A stretch of DNA of 64,000 bases from the NCBI RefSeq assembly GCF_008329435.1, contig NZ_NPKN01000001.1:62001-126000 (forward strand). Reading direction: 5' to 3'. The DNA comes from Rhodanobacter sp. T12-5. GTDB lineage: Bacteria; Pseudomonadota; Gammaproteobacteria; Xanthomonadales; Rhodanobacteraceae. Made by a program: the position numbers and the translations under genes. Below, piece after piece: positions 34,202 through 43,415 of this stretch. The notes under the pieces were generated by a model. That model was given only the letters and a program-made list of their open reading frames with translations. It had not been told where the DNA came from and ran no database searches. The stretch's first letter is position 1. Every line of letters begins with the position of its first letter.

Positions 34202-35497
34202 TCAGGCCGCTGACGCTTGCTTGAACTGCGCTTCCTCGGTGGAGCCGGTCAGGGCGGTGGTCGAGGATTGACCCTGCTGGATCGCCTGGGTCACCGCATC
34301 GAAATAGCCGGTGCCAACCTCCCGCTGATGCTTCACCGCGGTGAAGCCACGATCGGCGGCGGCGAACTCCTTTTCCTGCAATTCGACGAACGCGCTCATC
34401 TGGCGGCGGGCATAGTTGTGCGCGAGGTCGAACATGCCGTAGTTCAGGCTGTGGAAACCGGCAAGGGTGATGAACTGGAATTTGTAGCCCATCGCACCCA
34501 GTTCCTTCTGGAAGTTGGCGATGGTGGCGTCGTCGAGGTTCTGCTTCCAGTTGAAGCTGGGTGAGCAGTTGTACGCCAGCATTTTGCACGGGAATTTCGC
34601 ATGGATCGCCTCGGCGAACTTGCGCGCATCGTCGAGATTCGGCTTGCTGGTTTCGCACCAGACCAGGTCGGCGTACGGCGCGTAGGCGAGACCGCGGCTG
34701 ATCGCCTGATCCAGGCCTGGACGCACCCGATAGAAGCCCTCGACCGTGCGCTCGCCTGTGATGAACGGGCGATCGTTGGCGTCGATGTCCGAGGTCAAAA
34801 GATCGGCGGCGTCGGCATCGGTGCGCGCCACGATCAGGGTCGGTACGCCGGCGACGTCGGCGGCCAGTCGCGCGGCGTTCAACTTGTCGACCGCCTCGCG
34901 GGTGGGCACCAGCACCTTGCCGCCCATGTGGCCGCACTTCTTCACCGATGCGAGCTGGTCTTCGAAGTGCACGCCGGCGGCACCGGCCTCGATCATCGCC
35001 TTCATCAGCTCGAACGCGTTCAGCACGCCGCCGAAGCCGGCCTCGGCGTCAGCCACGATCGGCACCAGCCAGTCGCAGTCGTCCTTGCCTTCGGCATGAT
35101 GCAACTGGTCGGCGCGCAGCAGGGTGTTGTTGATCCGCTTGACCACCAGCGGTACCGAGTTGGCCGGGTACAGCGACTGGTCGGGATACATCTCGCCGGC
35201 CACGTTGGCATCGGCGGCGACTTGCCAGCCACTGAGGTAGATCGCCTGCAGGCCGGCCTTGACCTGCTGCATCGCCTGGTTGCCGGTGAGCGCGCCCAGT
35301 GCATTGACGAAGTCCTCCTTGTGCAGCGACTTCCACAACCGCTCGGCGCCGCGGCGAGCCAGCGAGTGTTCGACCGTCACCGTACCGCGCAGGCGTGCCA
35401 CGTCATCGGCGGAGTAGTTGCGCTGGACGCCGGCCCAGCGGGGGTTGTTGTTCCAGTCCAGCGTGATCTGTTCGGCGGTGGGCAGGTTGGTCTTCAT
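34202..35497 (-). CDS. aceA: isocitrate lyase AceA
   Basis: A 431-residue first enzyme of the glyoxylate bypass, splitting isocitrate into glyoxylate and succinate. It begins [20 protein letters not shown] and contains the signature KKCGHMGGK with catalytic Cys188. [10 protein letters not shown] and [20 protein letters not shown], and the substrate-binding [11 protein letters not shown], are also present. GGAG precedes the ATG. It is downstream of aceB on the same strand with 95 bases between, which contain a REP palindrome. Confidence 0.97.
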   Translation of the reverse strand: MKTNLPTAEQITLDWNNNPRWAGVQRNYSADDVARLRGTVTVEHSLARRGAERLWKSLHKEDFVNALGALTGNQAMQQVKAGLQAIYLSGWQVAADANVAGEMYPDQSLYPANSVPLVVKRINNTLLRADQLHHAEGKDDCDWLVPIVADAEAGFGGVLNAFELMKAMIEAGAAGVHFEDQLASVKKCGHMGGKVLVPTREAVDKLNAARLAADVAGVPTLIVARTDADAADLLTSDIDANDRPFITGERTVEGFYRVRPGLDQAISRGLAYAPYADLVWCETSKPNLDDARKFAEAIHAKFPCKMLAYNCSPSFNWKQNLDDATIANFQKELGAMGYKFQFITLAGFHSLNYGMFDLAHNYARRQMSAFVELQEKEFAAADRGFTAVKHQREVGTGYFDAVTQAIQQGQSSTTALTGSTEEAQFKQASAA

Positions 35498-35523
35498 GGC
35501 GTGGCTCCGTGGCGAAAGGTGTC

Positions 35524-35578
35524 TGTGGGAGCGACTTCAGTCGCGATGCTCCTGTCGCGGCGGAAGCCGCTCCCACGG
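35524..35578. repeat. REP-type palindrome between aceB and aceA
   Basis: GTGGGAGCGACTTCAGTCGC and the partial complement GCGGCGGAAGCCGCTCCCAC around a short spacer. It occupies most of the aceB-aceA gap and could lower expression of aceA relative to aceB. Confidence 0.8.
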
Positions 35579-35592
35579 GGTTGGTCGCGCGG

Positions 35593-37188
35593 TCAGGCGA
35601 GTCGTTCGTAGGCGGGCAGGGTGAGGAAGTCGCCCAGCGTGTCGGCGTGGGTCATCGCGCCGAGCAGGGCGGCGGCATCGTCGGCGCGGTTGGCGCCGGG
35701 GTGATGGCTGCCGCGCAGGCGATGGGTGTGTGCGGCGACCGCATGGTCGAACAGGGCAAAATCGATCGGTGCGTGATCGGGGAATTCGAGATCTCCGTGG
35801 TCCAACCACTGCCACAGCTGCGCGCGGGCGATCTCGGCAGTGGCTGCGTCTTCCATCAGGTGATGGATCGGCACGCAGCCGAGGCCGTCCAGCCAGGCGG
35901 CGGTATAGCGCAGGCAGACCTCGACGTTGTTGTCGAAGCCGGCGCGGGTGATGGTGCCGTTCGGCGCGGCGAGCAGTTGTTCGCGGCTCGTCTGCACGTC
36001 GTTGCGCAACACGCTCAGCTGATTCGGTGCCGGCATGTACTCGTCGAAAATCTGCTGCGCCACCGGCACCAGCGCCGGGTGTGCCACCCAGGTGCCGTCA
36101 TGGCCGGCCTGCACTTCGCGCAACTTGTCGGCGCGCACCTTGGCCAGCGCGGCTTCGTTTGCCGCCTCGTCGCCCTTGATCGGGATCTGCGCAGCCATGC
36201 CGCCCATCGCGAACGCACCGCGGCGATGGCAGGTCTGGATCAGCAGTTCGGAGTACGCCTTCAGGAACGGCGCGGTCATCTGCACCTGGCCGCGTTCCGG
36301 CAGCAGGCGGTCGCGATGGCCGCGCAGGGTTTTCAGGTACGAAAAAATGTAATCCCAGCGACCGCAGTTGAGGCCGACCACGCGGCGGCGCAGTGCGTGC
36401 AGTATTTCGTGCATCTGGAACGCCGCCGGCAGCGTTTCGATCAGCACGGTGGCCTTCATCGTGCCGACCGGCAGCTGCAACTCGTCCTCCGCCGCGGCCA
36501 TTACCGCCTCCCACAGCGCGGCTTCCTCCATCGCTTCGAGCTTCGGCAGGTAGAAGTACGGGCCGCGGTCGCGGCTGTGCAACATGCGGGCGTTGTGGAA
36601 CACGAACAGGCCGAAGTCCACCAGTGCGCCGGCCATCGGCTCGCCGTCCACGATGAAGAACTTGTCGTGCAGGTGCCAGCCGCGGGGACGCACCATCAGC
36701 ACGGCCGGGTTGTCGTTGACGCGATAGCTTTTGCCCTCGGGCGAGCGGAATTCGATCGTGCCGTTCACGGCGTCGCGCAGGTTCACCTGGCCGTCGAGCT
36801 GGTTCGCGAAGGTCGGTGCCGAGGAATCCTCGAAGTCGGCCATGAACACCTTCGCGCCGGAGTTCAACGCGTTGATGAGCATCTTGCGCTCGACCGGGCC
36901 GGTGATCTCCACGCGGCGGTCGCGCAGCGCGGCCGGGATTGGCGCCACCGTCCAGTCGGACTCGCGGATCGCCCGCGTATCGGCGCGGAAATCCGGCAGG
37001 CCGCCGGCGTCGTACCCTGTCTGGCGTTCGCGCCGGGCCTGCAGCAGACGTCGCCGGGTGGCGTCGAATTGACGATGCAGCCGTGCCAGGAAAGCCAGCG
37101 CCGCGGGGCTCAGGATGCCTTCGTAGCCAGCGTGATCGGCATGCACCTCAAGGCTGCCGATACCGAGTTTTTCCTGCGGGACTGCCAT
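35593..37188 (-). CDS. aceB: malate synthase A (AceB)
   Basis: A 531-residue second enzyme of the glyoxylate bypass, joining glyoxylate and acetyl-CoA to malate. Family motifs are VEITGPVERKMLINALNSGA, FMADFEDSSAPT, RPRGWHLHDK, LIETLPAAFQMHEIL, GLNCGRWDYIFSYLK and GGMAAQIPIKGD; the latter region ends in the catalytic RRGAFAMGG. GGAG lies 8 bases before the ATG. A LysR-type regulator is divergent with 122 bases between, in which promoters of the two genes appear to overlap. Confidence 0.97.
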   Translation of the reverse strand: MAVPQEKLGIGSLEVHADHAGYEGILSPAALAFLARLHRQFDATRRRLLQARRERQTGYDAGGLPDFRADTRAIRESDWTVAPIPAALRDRRVEITGPVERKMLINALNSGAKVFMADFEDSSAPTFANQLDGQVNLRDAVNGTIEFRSPEGKSYRVNDNPAVLMVRPRGWHLHDKFFIVDGEPMAGALVDFGLFVFHNARMLHSRDRGPYFYLPKLEAMEEAALWEAVMAAAEDELQLPVGTMKATVLIETLPAAFQMHEILHALRRRVVGLNCGRWDYIFSYLKTLRGHRDRLLPERGQVQMTAPFLKAYSELLIQTCHRRGAFAMGGMAAQIPIKGDEAANEAALAKVRADKLREVQAGHDGTWVAHPALVPVAQQIFDEYMPAPNQLSVLRNDVQTSREQLLAAPNGTITRAGFDNNVEVCLRYTAAWLDGLGCVPIHHLMEDAATAEIARAQLWQWLDHGDLEFPDHAPIDFALFDHAVAAHTHRLRGSHHPGANRADDAAALLGAMTHADTLGDFLTLPAYERLA

Positions 37189-37229
37189 GCGTTCGCTCCG
37201 TGTCGGGATGACTCGAAGCTAGACCGAAG

Positions 37230-37269
37230 ATCGTATATTTGACAAAGCGAATGTTTCAATCATTACTAT
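37230..37269. promoter_or_regulatory. overlapping divergent promoters of aceB and the LysR gene
   Basis: An AT-rich spot in the 122-base gap. On the minus strand TTGAAA (37254-37259) is followed after 16 bases by TATACG, pointing to aceB. On the plus strand a perfect TTGACA (37239-37244) is followed after 19 bases by TACTAT (37264-37269), or after 17 by ATTACT, pointing to the LysR gene. The two core promoters overlap, so bound regulator or polymerase on one would affect the other. Confidence 0.55.
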
Positions 37270-37310
37270 GAGCATAGTCAATGTAATATCCAACTACATG
37301 AAATAGCTCG

Positions 37311-38351
37311 ATGAAAATCCCGGTTGGTGCGATGAACAAGCCCAAAAAACCGCGCCGCAGCACAACAAAAAAGCGCGATGCCGTTGAGCGCGCCGACGAC
37401 GCGGGCGGCCGTTTCTATTACAAGGGCAATCGTCACAAGCAACTGCGGGCCTTCGTCAGCGTGGTGAAACTGGGTACGCTGACCCGTGCGGCCGAGGCGC
37501 TTTATCTGTCGCAGCCCACCATCAGCCTGCAGTTGCAGGCGCTGGAGCGGGAGCTGGGGGCAAGCCTGCTCGAACGTCGCCGCCGCCGCGTCAACCTCAC
37601 CGATGCCGGCGAGGCACTTTACGAACTGGCGCGGCCGCTGGTCGAAGGCTGGGATACCCTGGATCGCGATTTCCAGGCGAAGGTGAAGGGTCTGCAAGCA
37701 GGCCGCCTCGTCATCGCCGCGGGCACTTCCACCATCCAGTACCTGCTACCCGATCTGGTGCGCCGCTACCGCGAACGCTTTCCGGCCGTGCAATTGCAAT
37801 TGGCCAACGTCACCGGCAAGGATGGCCTGGCGCTGCTGCGCGCTGATGCCGCCGATTTCGCGGTCGGCTCGATGCTGGACGTGCCCAATGACATCGCCTG
37901 GGCGCCGCTGCGCCACTACGACCCGATGCTGATCATGCCGCTGGACCATCCGTTGGCGGCGCAGGAGAAGATTGCCCTGGAGGACATCTCGCCGTATGGC
38001 CTGATCCTGCCGCCGCAGCGTCTGTCCACGTATCGGCTGGTCGACCTGGTGTTCCAGCAGCGCCAGGTGCCATACCACGTGGCGATCGAGGTCGGCGGCT
38101 GGGACGTGATCAAGGAATACGTGGCGATGGGCATGGGCATCTCCATCGTCACCGGCATCTGCATCACCGAGGCCGACCACACACGACTGGCCGTGCGCAA
38201 CATGAAACGGTATTTCCCGCAGCGCAGCTACGGCGTGGTGATGCGCAAGGGCAAGTTCCTGAGCGCCGAGGCACGCGCCTTCGTCGACCTGGTCCGCCCC
38301 GGCCTGCTGACACATCGCGACTACGACGATCCGGGGCATTCGCAGCGGTAG
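37311..38351 (+). CDS. LysR family regulator, probable glyoxylate-shunt regulator
   Basis: A 346-residue LysR-type regulator. A basic extension (NKPKKPRRSTTKKRDA) precedes the winged helix-turn-helix (QLRAFVSVVKLGTLTRAAEAL, LSQPTISLQLQALERELGA). The effector domain has a CysB-like look (RLVIAAGTSTIQYLLPDLV, DVIKEYVAMGMGISIVTGI). It is divergent from aceB with overlapping promoters, which suggests control of aceBA; that is an inference from position. ATG at 37332 is a possible shorter start, without the first seven residues; neither has a strong ribosome site. Confidence 0.9.
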   Translation: MKIPVGAMNKPKKPRRSTTKKRDAVERADDAGGRFYYKGNRHKQLRAFVSVVKLGTLTRAAEALYLSQPTISLQLQALERELGASLLERRRRRVNLTDAGEALYELARPLVEGWDTLDRDFQAKVKGLQAGRLVIAAGTSTIQYLLPDLVRRYRERFPAVQLQLANVTGKDGLALLRADAADFAVGSMLDVPNDIAWAPLRHYDPMLIMPLDHPLAAQEKIALEDISPYGLILPPQRLSTYRLVDLVFQQRQVPYHVAIEVGGWDVIKEYVAMGMGISIVTGICITEADHTRLAVRNMKRYFPQRSYGVVMRKGKFLSAEARAFVDLVRPGLLTHRDYDDPGHSQR

Positions 38352-38631
38352 ACGAACGAAGCGCGGTGCCGCAGGCACGGTCCATCCACAGCCCGATGCT
38401 CGGCTTGCGTTGCAGCAGGGCAAGCCGAGTTGCGCATGCGCCGCGTGCAGCGAGACGGATTGCGGCAGGAAGGCAAGGTAGAACAGCGCCACCTTCGGAC
38501 TGAGCACGTTGGTGAGCGCGCATAGGCGAAAGGCGGCGGCAAAGCCGGTAGCGCGTCACGGCCGGCGCCTTGCCGGCTCAGCAGCATGCGCAGGCCAATC
38601 CAGACCGGATGAACCGGGAGTGATGGGGATC
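38352..38631 (-). pseudogene. remnant of a LysE/RhtB family amino-acid exporter gene
   Basis: Three pieces of LysE-like protein occur in different frames on the minus strand. First VWIGLRMLLSRQGAGRDALP, then after a frame change GFAAAFRLCALTNVLSPKVA continuing LFYLAFLPQSV, and finally LLQRKPSIGLWMDRACGTAL. The second piece carries the typical LTNxLxPKVALFxLAFLPQ motif. The usual first third and a stretch of roughly 90 residues before the C-terminal piece are missing. The gene is therefore decayed. It lies directly behind the acyltransferase gene and convergent with the LysR gene. Confidence 0.7.
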
Positions 38632-39228
38632 CTACACGTCGCGATGCTTGCCCTTGAACGACGCGTACCACGCGCGCAGACGGGCAATGTCCGCCTCCAT
38701 GTCGGTGCTGGTGTCGAACAGCGGGCCGAGCTGGATGGTCTTGTCGGGGTAGTGGAAGGCGACCGGGAACACCGGCACGCCGGCATCGTGGGCGATGTGC
38801 CAGAAGCCGCTCTTCCAGCGGGCCACCGGCTTGCGCGTGCCTTCCGGCGCGATGCCGAGCCAGAAGGCATCGCGCTGGCGGAACTGGTCGGCCATCTGCT
38901 CGACCACGCCCTTGGCCGCGCCGCGGTCGATCGCCATGCCGCCGAGTCGACGCAGCAGGCCGCCGAGTGGCCCGCGGAACAGCTCCTGCTTGGCCATGAA
39001 GTGCACGTCGGCACCGATCGCAACCTTGATCAGCAGGCCCCACACGCCGTCCCACCAGGACGAATGCGGCGCGGCGATCAGCACCAGTTTCGCCGTATTC
39101 GGGAATTCACCTGAAAGACTCCAGCCGCACAGGCGCAGCACGCTGCGACAAATGCGGCGCTGCCAGCCGTCGCGCAGACGGGGCATCCGCTTCGGCAACT
39201 GGGTGGGAGTGAACAGATGCCGGCTCAT
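38632..39228 (-). CDS. PlsC-like lysophospholipid acyltransferase family protein
   Basis: A 198-residue membrane-associated acyltransferase of the PlsC superfamily. The HxxxxD catalytic motif is in APHSSWWDGVW; motif II is around LFRGPLGGLLRRLGGMAIDR, motif III APEGTRKP and motif IV VPVFPVAFHYPDK. It probably acylates lysophosphatidate or a related lipid; it is shorter than typical PlsC, closer to the family used in ornithine-lipid or lysophospholipid synthesis. Its ATG overlaps the arfB stop (ATGA), so the two are translationally coupled. Confidence 0.88.
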   Translation of the reverse strand: MSRHLFTPTQLPKRMPRLRDGWQRRICRSVLRLCGWSLSGEFPNTAKLVLIAAPHSSWWDGVWGLLIKVAIGADVHFMAKQELFRGPLGGLLRRLGGMAIDRGAAKGVVEQMADQFRQRDAFWLGIAPEGTRKPVARWKSGFWHIAHDAGVPVFPVAFHYPDKTIQLGPLFDTSTDMEADIARLRAWYASFKGKHRDV

Positions 39229-39647
39229 TCGAGATCCGGCTTGCGCGAACGGTTCTGCTTGATCCGGCCACGCTGCTGCTTGCCGGCCAGCCGGCGTTCC
39301 TTGGAGGCGCGTGTCGGTCGGGTGGCGACGCGTTTCTTCGGTGGCAGCAGCACGCCATGGATCAGTTCGGCCAGCCGCTCGCGCACGTCGTCACGGTTGC
39401 GCGCCTGGTCGCGGAAGCGCCGGCCCTGGATCACCAGCACGCCCTCGGCGGTGAGCCGACGGTCGCGCCGGGCCAGCAATCGCGCACGAACCTCCTCGGG
39501 CAGCGATGGCGAGTTGAGGACGTCGAAACGCAGCTCCACCGCACTCTCGGTGCGGTTCACGTGCTGTCCGCCGGGGCCGTCGGCGCGCAGGAAGCGTTCG
39601 ACCAGTTCGGATTCGGGCAGAGAGAGAGTGCGGCTGATCGTCAGCAT
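39225..39647 (-). CDS. arfB: alternative ribosome-rescue factor ArfB (YaeJ)
   Basis: A 140-residue peptidyl-tRNA hydrolase, the same length as E. coli ArfB. The GGQ motif is at 26-28 in ADGPGGQHVNRTES. The C-terminal basic tail that enters the mRNA channel is present (KKRVATRPTRASKERRLAGK, ending RGRIKQNRSRKPDLE). It frees ribosomes stalled on mRNAs without a stop codon. The start at 39647 gives MLTISRTLSL, matching the family; an upstream in-frame ATG adds eight residues and is less likely. It overlaps the acyltransferase gene by 4 bases. Confidence 0.95.
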   Translation of the reverse strand: MLTISRTLSLPESELVERFLRADGPGGQHVNRTESAVELRFDVLNSPSLPEEVRARLLARRDRRLTAEGVLVIQGRRFRDQARNRDDVRERLAELIHGVLLPPKKRVATRPTRASKERRLAGKQQRGRIKQNRSRKPDLE

Positions 39648-39677
39648 GCGGGGAAGTGTAGGGGATGGCACGAATCC

Positions 39678-39749
39678 GTAGGAGCGGCTTCAGCCGCGAT
39701 GCTCTCCGATCCATCAGTCAAAAGCATCGCGGCTGAAGCCGCTCCTGCA
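39678..39749. repeat. REP-type palindrome overlapping the truC 3' end
   Basis: GTAGGAGCGGCTTCAGCCGC on the left and GCGGCTGAAGCCGCTCCTGC on the right. Its right half is read as the last codons of truC (positions 39718-39749). Confidence 0.87.
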
Positions 39750-40455
39750 TGGGAGTGACGTTTGGCAAGGTCCAGCCGAAGCGCTGAAGCAACCCGACAT
39801 ACGCATCGTCCAGCGGCGCCTCGACCTCCATCGCCGCGCCGGTCAGCGGATGGGCGAAACGCAGCCGCCACGCGTGCAGCAGCATCCGGTGGCAACCGAA
39901 GTGCTGCTTGTACAGCCGGTTGTGATCGCCGCGGCCGTGCTGGCAGTCGCCGATCACCGGGTGATGGATATGCGCCAGGTGCTTGCGGATCTGGCGGAAG
40001 CGGCCACTCGCCGGTTCGGCCAGCAGCAGGGCATAGCGTTGCTGCGGGTAGCGGCCCAGTTCGATCGGCACCTCGATCGTGGCCAGCTGGCGGTAGTGCG
40101 TGCGTGCCTCGCGGCGCGGGCCGGTTTCGCGCGAGCCGGGCAGCGGGTAATCGATCAGGCCTTCATCCGGGTCGGGCCAGCCGCGGACCACTACCAGATA
40201 TTGCTTGTGCACCGATCGTCCCATGAACTGCTCGCCCAGCGCGGCGGCGACCTCCTTGCTGCGCGCGACCAGCAGCACGCCGCTGGTCGCGCGGTCGAGT
40301 CGATGCGCCAGGTACACGTTGTCGCCCACCTGCTCGCGCAGCAGATCAATCAGGAACTCCTCGGCGTTGCCGACCATCTTCGAGCGGTGCACGGCGAGGT
40401 TCGCGGGTTTGTTCACCGCGATCAGTGCGTCGTTCTGGTAGAGGATGTCGATCAT
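39718..40455 (-). CDS. truC: tRNA pseudouridine(65) synthase TruC
   Basis: A 245-residue pseudouridine synthase of the RluA family, TruC branch. It begins MIDILYQNDALIAVNKPANL and carries the catalytic Asp54 in HRLDRATSG. GRFRQIRKHLAHIHHPVIGD and the TruC-like NRLYKQHFGCHRMLLHAWRL follow. It modifies U65 of some tRNAs. The reading frame ends inside a REP palindrome: the last ten residues, MQERLQPRCF, and the stop codon are REP sequence. The same-strand frame upstream of 40455 is also REP and is not part of the gene. Confidence 0.93.
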   Translation of the reverse strand: MIDILYQNDALIAVNKPANLAVHRSKMVGNAEEFLIDLLREQVGDNVYLAHRLDRATSGVLLVARSKEVAAALGEQFMGRSVHKQYLVVVRGWPDPDEGLIDYPLPGSRETGPRREARTHYRQLATIEVPIELGRYPQQRYALLLAEPASGRFRQIRKHLAHIHHPVIGDCQHGRGDHNRLYKQHFGCHRMLLHAWRLRFAHPLTGAAMEVEAPLDDAYVGLLQRFGWTLPNVTPMQERLQPRCF

Positions 40456-40490
40456 TCGTGTCTGTCTGTCAGGCAATGGCGGCGCGGTCT

Positions 40491-40566
40491 GTGGGCGCGG
40501 CTTCAGCCGCGATGCCTCGCCCGGCAAGTCGAGCAAAAAGTATCGCGACTGAAGTCGCTCCCACCG
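40491..40566. repeat. REP-type palindrome between ubiB and truC
   Basis: GTGGGCGCGGCTTCAGCCGC on the left and GCGACTGAAGTCGCTCCCAC on the right. The arms differ (GGCTTCAGCC against GACTGAAGTC), a mix of the two arm types seen elsewhere in the window. Confidence 0.82.
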
Positions 40567-40579
40567 TGGAGCGGGGCGG

Positions 40580-42229
40580 TCAGCGCGAGCGTGGCCAGCC
40601 GACCGCGAACGCGAGCAGGCCGGCGACGCCTGAGCATGCGGGTGGCCAGATGCCGTGCTGCGGTGCCAGCGTCCACAGCAGCACTGCCGCGATCAGCAGC
40701 GTGCTGCCGAGCAGGCTGCAGGCGATCAGCTTGTGCTGGCGACGCGCGCTGTCCAGTTGCAGCTTCAGGGCCAGTGGGTCGCTCGCCGTGCGCTGCTCGC
40801 CACGGCCGACCTGGCGCAGCGCGTCGCGTACCAGACCGGGGAATTGCGGAGCCTCGTGCAGCCATTCGGGAAGTCGTTTGCGCACTTCGCGCAGGGTGCG
40901 CAGCGGGCTGTAGCGCTCGCGCAGGATGCGCTTCAAGACGGGATGCGCCACTGCCCAGATGTCGATCTCCGGGTCGAGCATGCGGCCGACGCCTTCGATG
41001 TTGAGCAGGGTCTTCTGCAGCAGGATCAGTTGCGGCTGCAGGGTAAGCTCGAAGCGGCGGGCGGTCTGGAACAGCTTCACCACCAGCTCGGCCAGCGAGA
41101 TCTGCGACAACGGGCGGGTGAAGTACGGCTCGCATACCGTGCGTACCGCGGCCTCCAGTTCGTCCAGTCGCACCTCGGCGGGCATCCAGCCGGCATCCAC
41201 GTGCAGCTTGGCGATGCGCGCGTAGTCGCGTTCGAACAGCGCGATGAAATTCTGCGCCAGCCAGTACTGGTCGGCCTCGGGCAGCGAACCCATGATGCCG
41301 AAATCCAGCGCGATGAAGCGCGGCTCGCCGGTGCGCGAGGGATCGACCCAGATGTTGCCGGGGTGGGCGTCGGCGTGGAAGAAGTTGTCGCGAAACACCT
41401 GCTCGTAGAACACCCGCACGCCCTTGACGGCGAGCGCCTTGCGGTCGAGGCCGGCGGCATCGATCGCGGCGATGTCGTCCGAGCTGATGCCGTGCACGCG
41501 CTCCAGTGTCAGTACGCGCGCACTGGTCAGCTCCCAATGCACCGCCGGCACGTACAAGTCCACGCCGCTGGCGAAGTTGCGCTTGAGCAGGCTGGCACTG
41601 GCGCCTTCGCGCTGCAGGTCCAGCTCGTTTTCCAGCATCTTCTCGACTTCGGCGACCACGTCGAGCGGGCGGATCTTGTCGGCGTTCGGGTGCCAGCGCT
41701 GGGCCAGCTCGCCGAGCGAGCGCAGCAGCTTCACGTCGCGGGCGATCTGCGCGTCGATGCCTGGACGCAACACCTTCACCACCACCTCGCGGCCATCGTG
41801 CAGGGTGGCGGCATGCACTTGTGCGATCGACGCGGACGCCAGCGGTGTTTCGTCGAACCGGGCGTATAGACGGCCAATCGGTAGTTTCAATTCCTGCTCG
41901 ACGATGGTGCGCGCCTCGCTGCCGGGGAACGGCGCGACCTGGTCCTGCAGCAGTGCGAGCTCGTCGGCGATATCGGCCGGTATCAGGTCGCGGCGGGTGG
42001 ACAGCACCTGGCCGGCCTTGACGAAAATCGGCCCGAGTTCGGTCAGCGCATGACGCAGGCGCGCGCCGCGCGCCAGGCCAGTGATGTCGACGCGCGGACG
42101 CGCCACCAGCGGCCGCAGCAGTTTCAGCGGGCGGTACAGGTGGGCGGCGTCGACCAGTTCGTCGAGCCGGTACGCCAGCAGCACCGAAGCCACCCGCAAC
42201 AGGCGCGGTACCACCTTCAGCGGCGTCAC
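40580..42229 (-). CDS. ubiB: ubiquinone biosynthesis regulatory protein kinase-like UbiB
   Basis: A 549-residue atypical kinase (ABC1/UbiB family) needed for ubiquinone synthesis. Visible motifs are the family-specific [19 protein letters not shown] (KxGQ), [15 protein letters not shown] (the Ala-rich loop), the lysine in [17 protein letters not shown] (catalytic loop) and ALDFGIMG (DFG). Two C-terminal transmembrane helices lie at about 500-545 ([19 protein letters not shown], then [11 protein letters not shown]). It overlaps ubiJ by 4 bases (ATGA), the usual ubiJ-ubiB order. ubiE is not in the window. Confidence 0.95.
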   Translation of the reverse strand: MTPLKVVPRLLRVASVLLAYRLDELVDAAHLYRPLKLLRPLVARPRVDITGLARGARLRHALTELGPIFVKAGQVLSTRRDLIPADIADELALLQDQVAPFPGSEARTIVEQELKLPIGRLYARFDETPLASASIAQVHAATLHDGREVVVKVLRPGIDAQIARDVKLLRSLGELAQRWHPNADKIRPLDVVAEVEKMLENELDLQREGASASLLKRNFASGVDLYVPAVHWELTSARVLTLERVHGISSDDIAAIDAAGLDRKALAVKGVRVFYEQVFRDNFFHADAHPGNIWVDPSRTGEPRFIALDFGIMGSLPEADQYWLAQNFIALFERDYARIAKLHVDAGWMPAEVRLDELEAAVRTVCEPYFTRPLSQISLAELVVKLFQTARRFELTLQPQLILLQKTLLNIEGVGRMLDPEIDIWAVAHPVLKRILRERYSPLRTLREVRKRLPEWLHEAPQFPGLVRDALRQVGRGEQRTASDPLALKLQLDSARRQHKLIACSLLGSTLLIAAVLLWTLAPQHGIWPPACSGVAGLLAFAVGWPRSR

Positions 42230-42876
42230 GCGGCGTTGCCTTGCACGCGCTGCCGCAGCCGTTGCACGCGCGATTCCAGCCGCTCGCTGCGTTCGCGCAG
42301 TTCGTCCACGCCGTCAAGAAAACCATCGACCTCGCCCGGCGCCATTGCCACGCGTACCTCGTCGCGTAGCCAGTCGGCGCCGTCCTCGGTGAGGTGACTG
42401 GCAGTGTCGCGGGCGTGGGCCAGGCCGTTGCGCACGGCCCGGGCCATGGGCACGCCGAGCACGTCGCCGAAGGTGCGGGCGAACGCTTCCTCGAAATCCG
42501 GGGCGAACTTGCCGGCGAGTTTCTCCAGTCGACGCGCCAGCTCGGCATCGCCGGCAATCTCCACCTTGCCCGGGGCGATGCCATCGTCGTCGCGGCGGAA
42601 CATCATCGCCAGCAGGCTGCCGGGGGTGGCGGCGACGCGCAGCTGGCTCTCCTCTTGCGGCGGCCCCACGTGCAGGCTTGCGTCTTCGACGGTCACCGCC
42701 AGCGCGATTTCCGGGCCGCGCAGGTGCAGTTGCACGCTGCGGCCGTTCAACACGGCCAGCCGCTGCTGCGTGTCGGGATCGAGCGACAGGATGTGATTCA
42801 GCGCGGTTTCCAGTGCGCGGCCGGCGAGCTTGCGCAGCGGCTGCGGCAACCAGGAATTGGGGGTGGCGACGTTCAT
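42226..42876 (-). CDS. ubiJ: ubiquinone biosynthesis accessory factor UbiJ (SCP2 domain)
   Basis: A 216-residue lipid-binding scaffold of the Ubi complex. An SCP2-type sterol-carrier domain spans about residues 15-110 ([34 protein letters not shown]). A C-terminal helical part follows, ending in a coiled coil ([20 protein letters not shown]). UbiJ binds UbiK, which is encoded at 28.2 kb here. The gene overlaps ubiB by 4 bases and follows trmL by 27 bases. Confidence 0.92.
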   Translation of the reverse strand: MNVATPNSWLPQPLRKLAGRALETALNHILSLDPDTQQRLAVLNGRSVQLHLRGPEIALAVTVEDASLHVGPPQEESQLRVAATPGSLLAMMFRRDDDGIAPGKVEIAGDAELARRLEKLAGKFAPDFEEAFARTFGDVLGVPMARAVRNGLAHARDTASHLTEDGADWLRDEVRVAMAPGEVDGFLDGVDELRERSERLESRVQRLRQRVQGNAA

Positions 42877-42903
42877 CAGGCAATTGTAGCCCGCCGGCCG
42901 GGA

Positions 42904-43374
42904 TCAGACCTCTGCGGCGCCCGTGAAGCCGAGCTGGCGCCAGGCTTCGTAGACGGCCACGGCAACCGTGTTCGAGAGGTTGAGGCTGCGGCTGTCCGGG
43001 CGCATCGGCAGGCGCAAGCGTCGTTCGGCGGGAATCGACGCCAGCACGTCGCCCGGCAGCCCGGCGGTTTCGCAGCCGAACAGCAGCGCATCGCCGTCGG
43101 CGAAGCGGGCATCGACGTGGGCGACGCGGCCGCGTGTGGTGAAGGCGAACACGCGCGGCATGCCGATCGCGTCAAGGCAGCCGGCCAGGTCGTCATGCAC
43201 CGCGACGCTGGCGTACTCGTGGTAGTCCAGGCCGGCGCGGCGCAGGCGTGCATCGTCGAGCTCGAAGCCGAGCGGCCGGATCAGATGCAGTGCGGCGCCG
43301 GTGTTCGCGCACAGGCGAATCACGTTGCCGGTGTTCGGCGGAATCTCGGGATTGAACAGGATGACGTGGAGCAT
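42904..43374 (-). CDS. trmL: tRNA (cytidine(34)-2'-O)-methyltransferase TrmL
   Basis: A 156-residue SPOUT methyltransferase that methylates the ribose of the wobble base of tRNA-Leu. It begins MLHVILFNPEIPPNTGNVIR with LCANTGAALHLI, then LDYHEY, LFGCETAGLP and the trefoil-knot SAM site RSLNLSNTVAVAVYE. The length is standard. The small exported-protein gene ends 41 bases upstream on the same strand, and ubiJ starts 27 bases downstream, so the four genes may be partly co-transcribed. Confidence 0.95.
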   Translation of the reverse strand: MLHVILFNPEIPPNTGNVIRLCANTGAALHLIRPLGFELDDARLRRAGLDYHEYASVAVHDDLAGCLDAIGMPRVFAFTTRGRVAHVDARFADGDALLFGCETAGLPGDVLASIPAERRLRLPMRPDSRSLNLSNTVAVAVYEAWRQLGFTGAAEV

Positions 43375-43415
43375 CCGGCCATTATCGCGTGTCCGCGCGG
43401 TATTTCGTCGAATGC

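Noticed and set aside
40456..40536. An N-terminal extension of TruC
   Set aside because: It would be read from the REP palindrome and the ATG at 40455 gives the normal family start with Asp54 in register.
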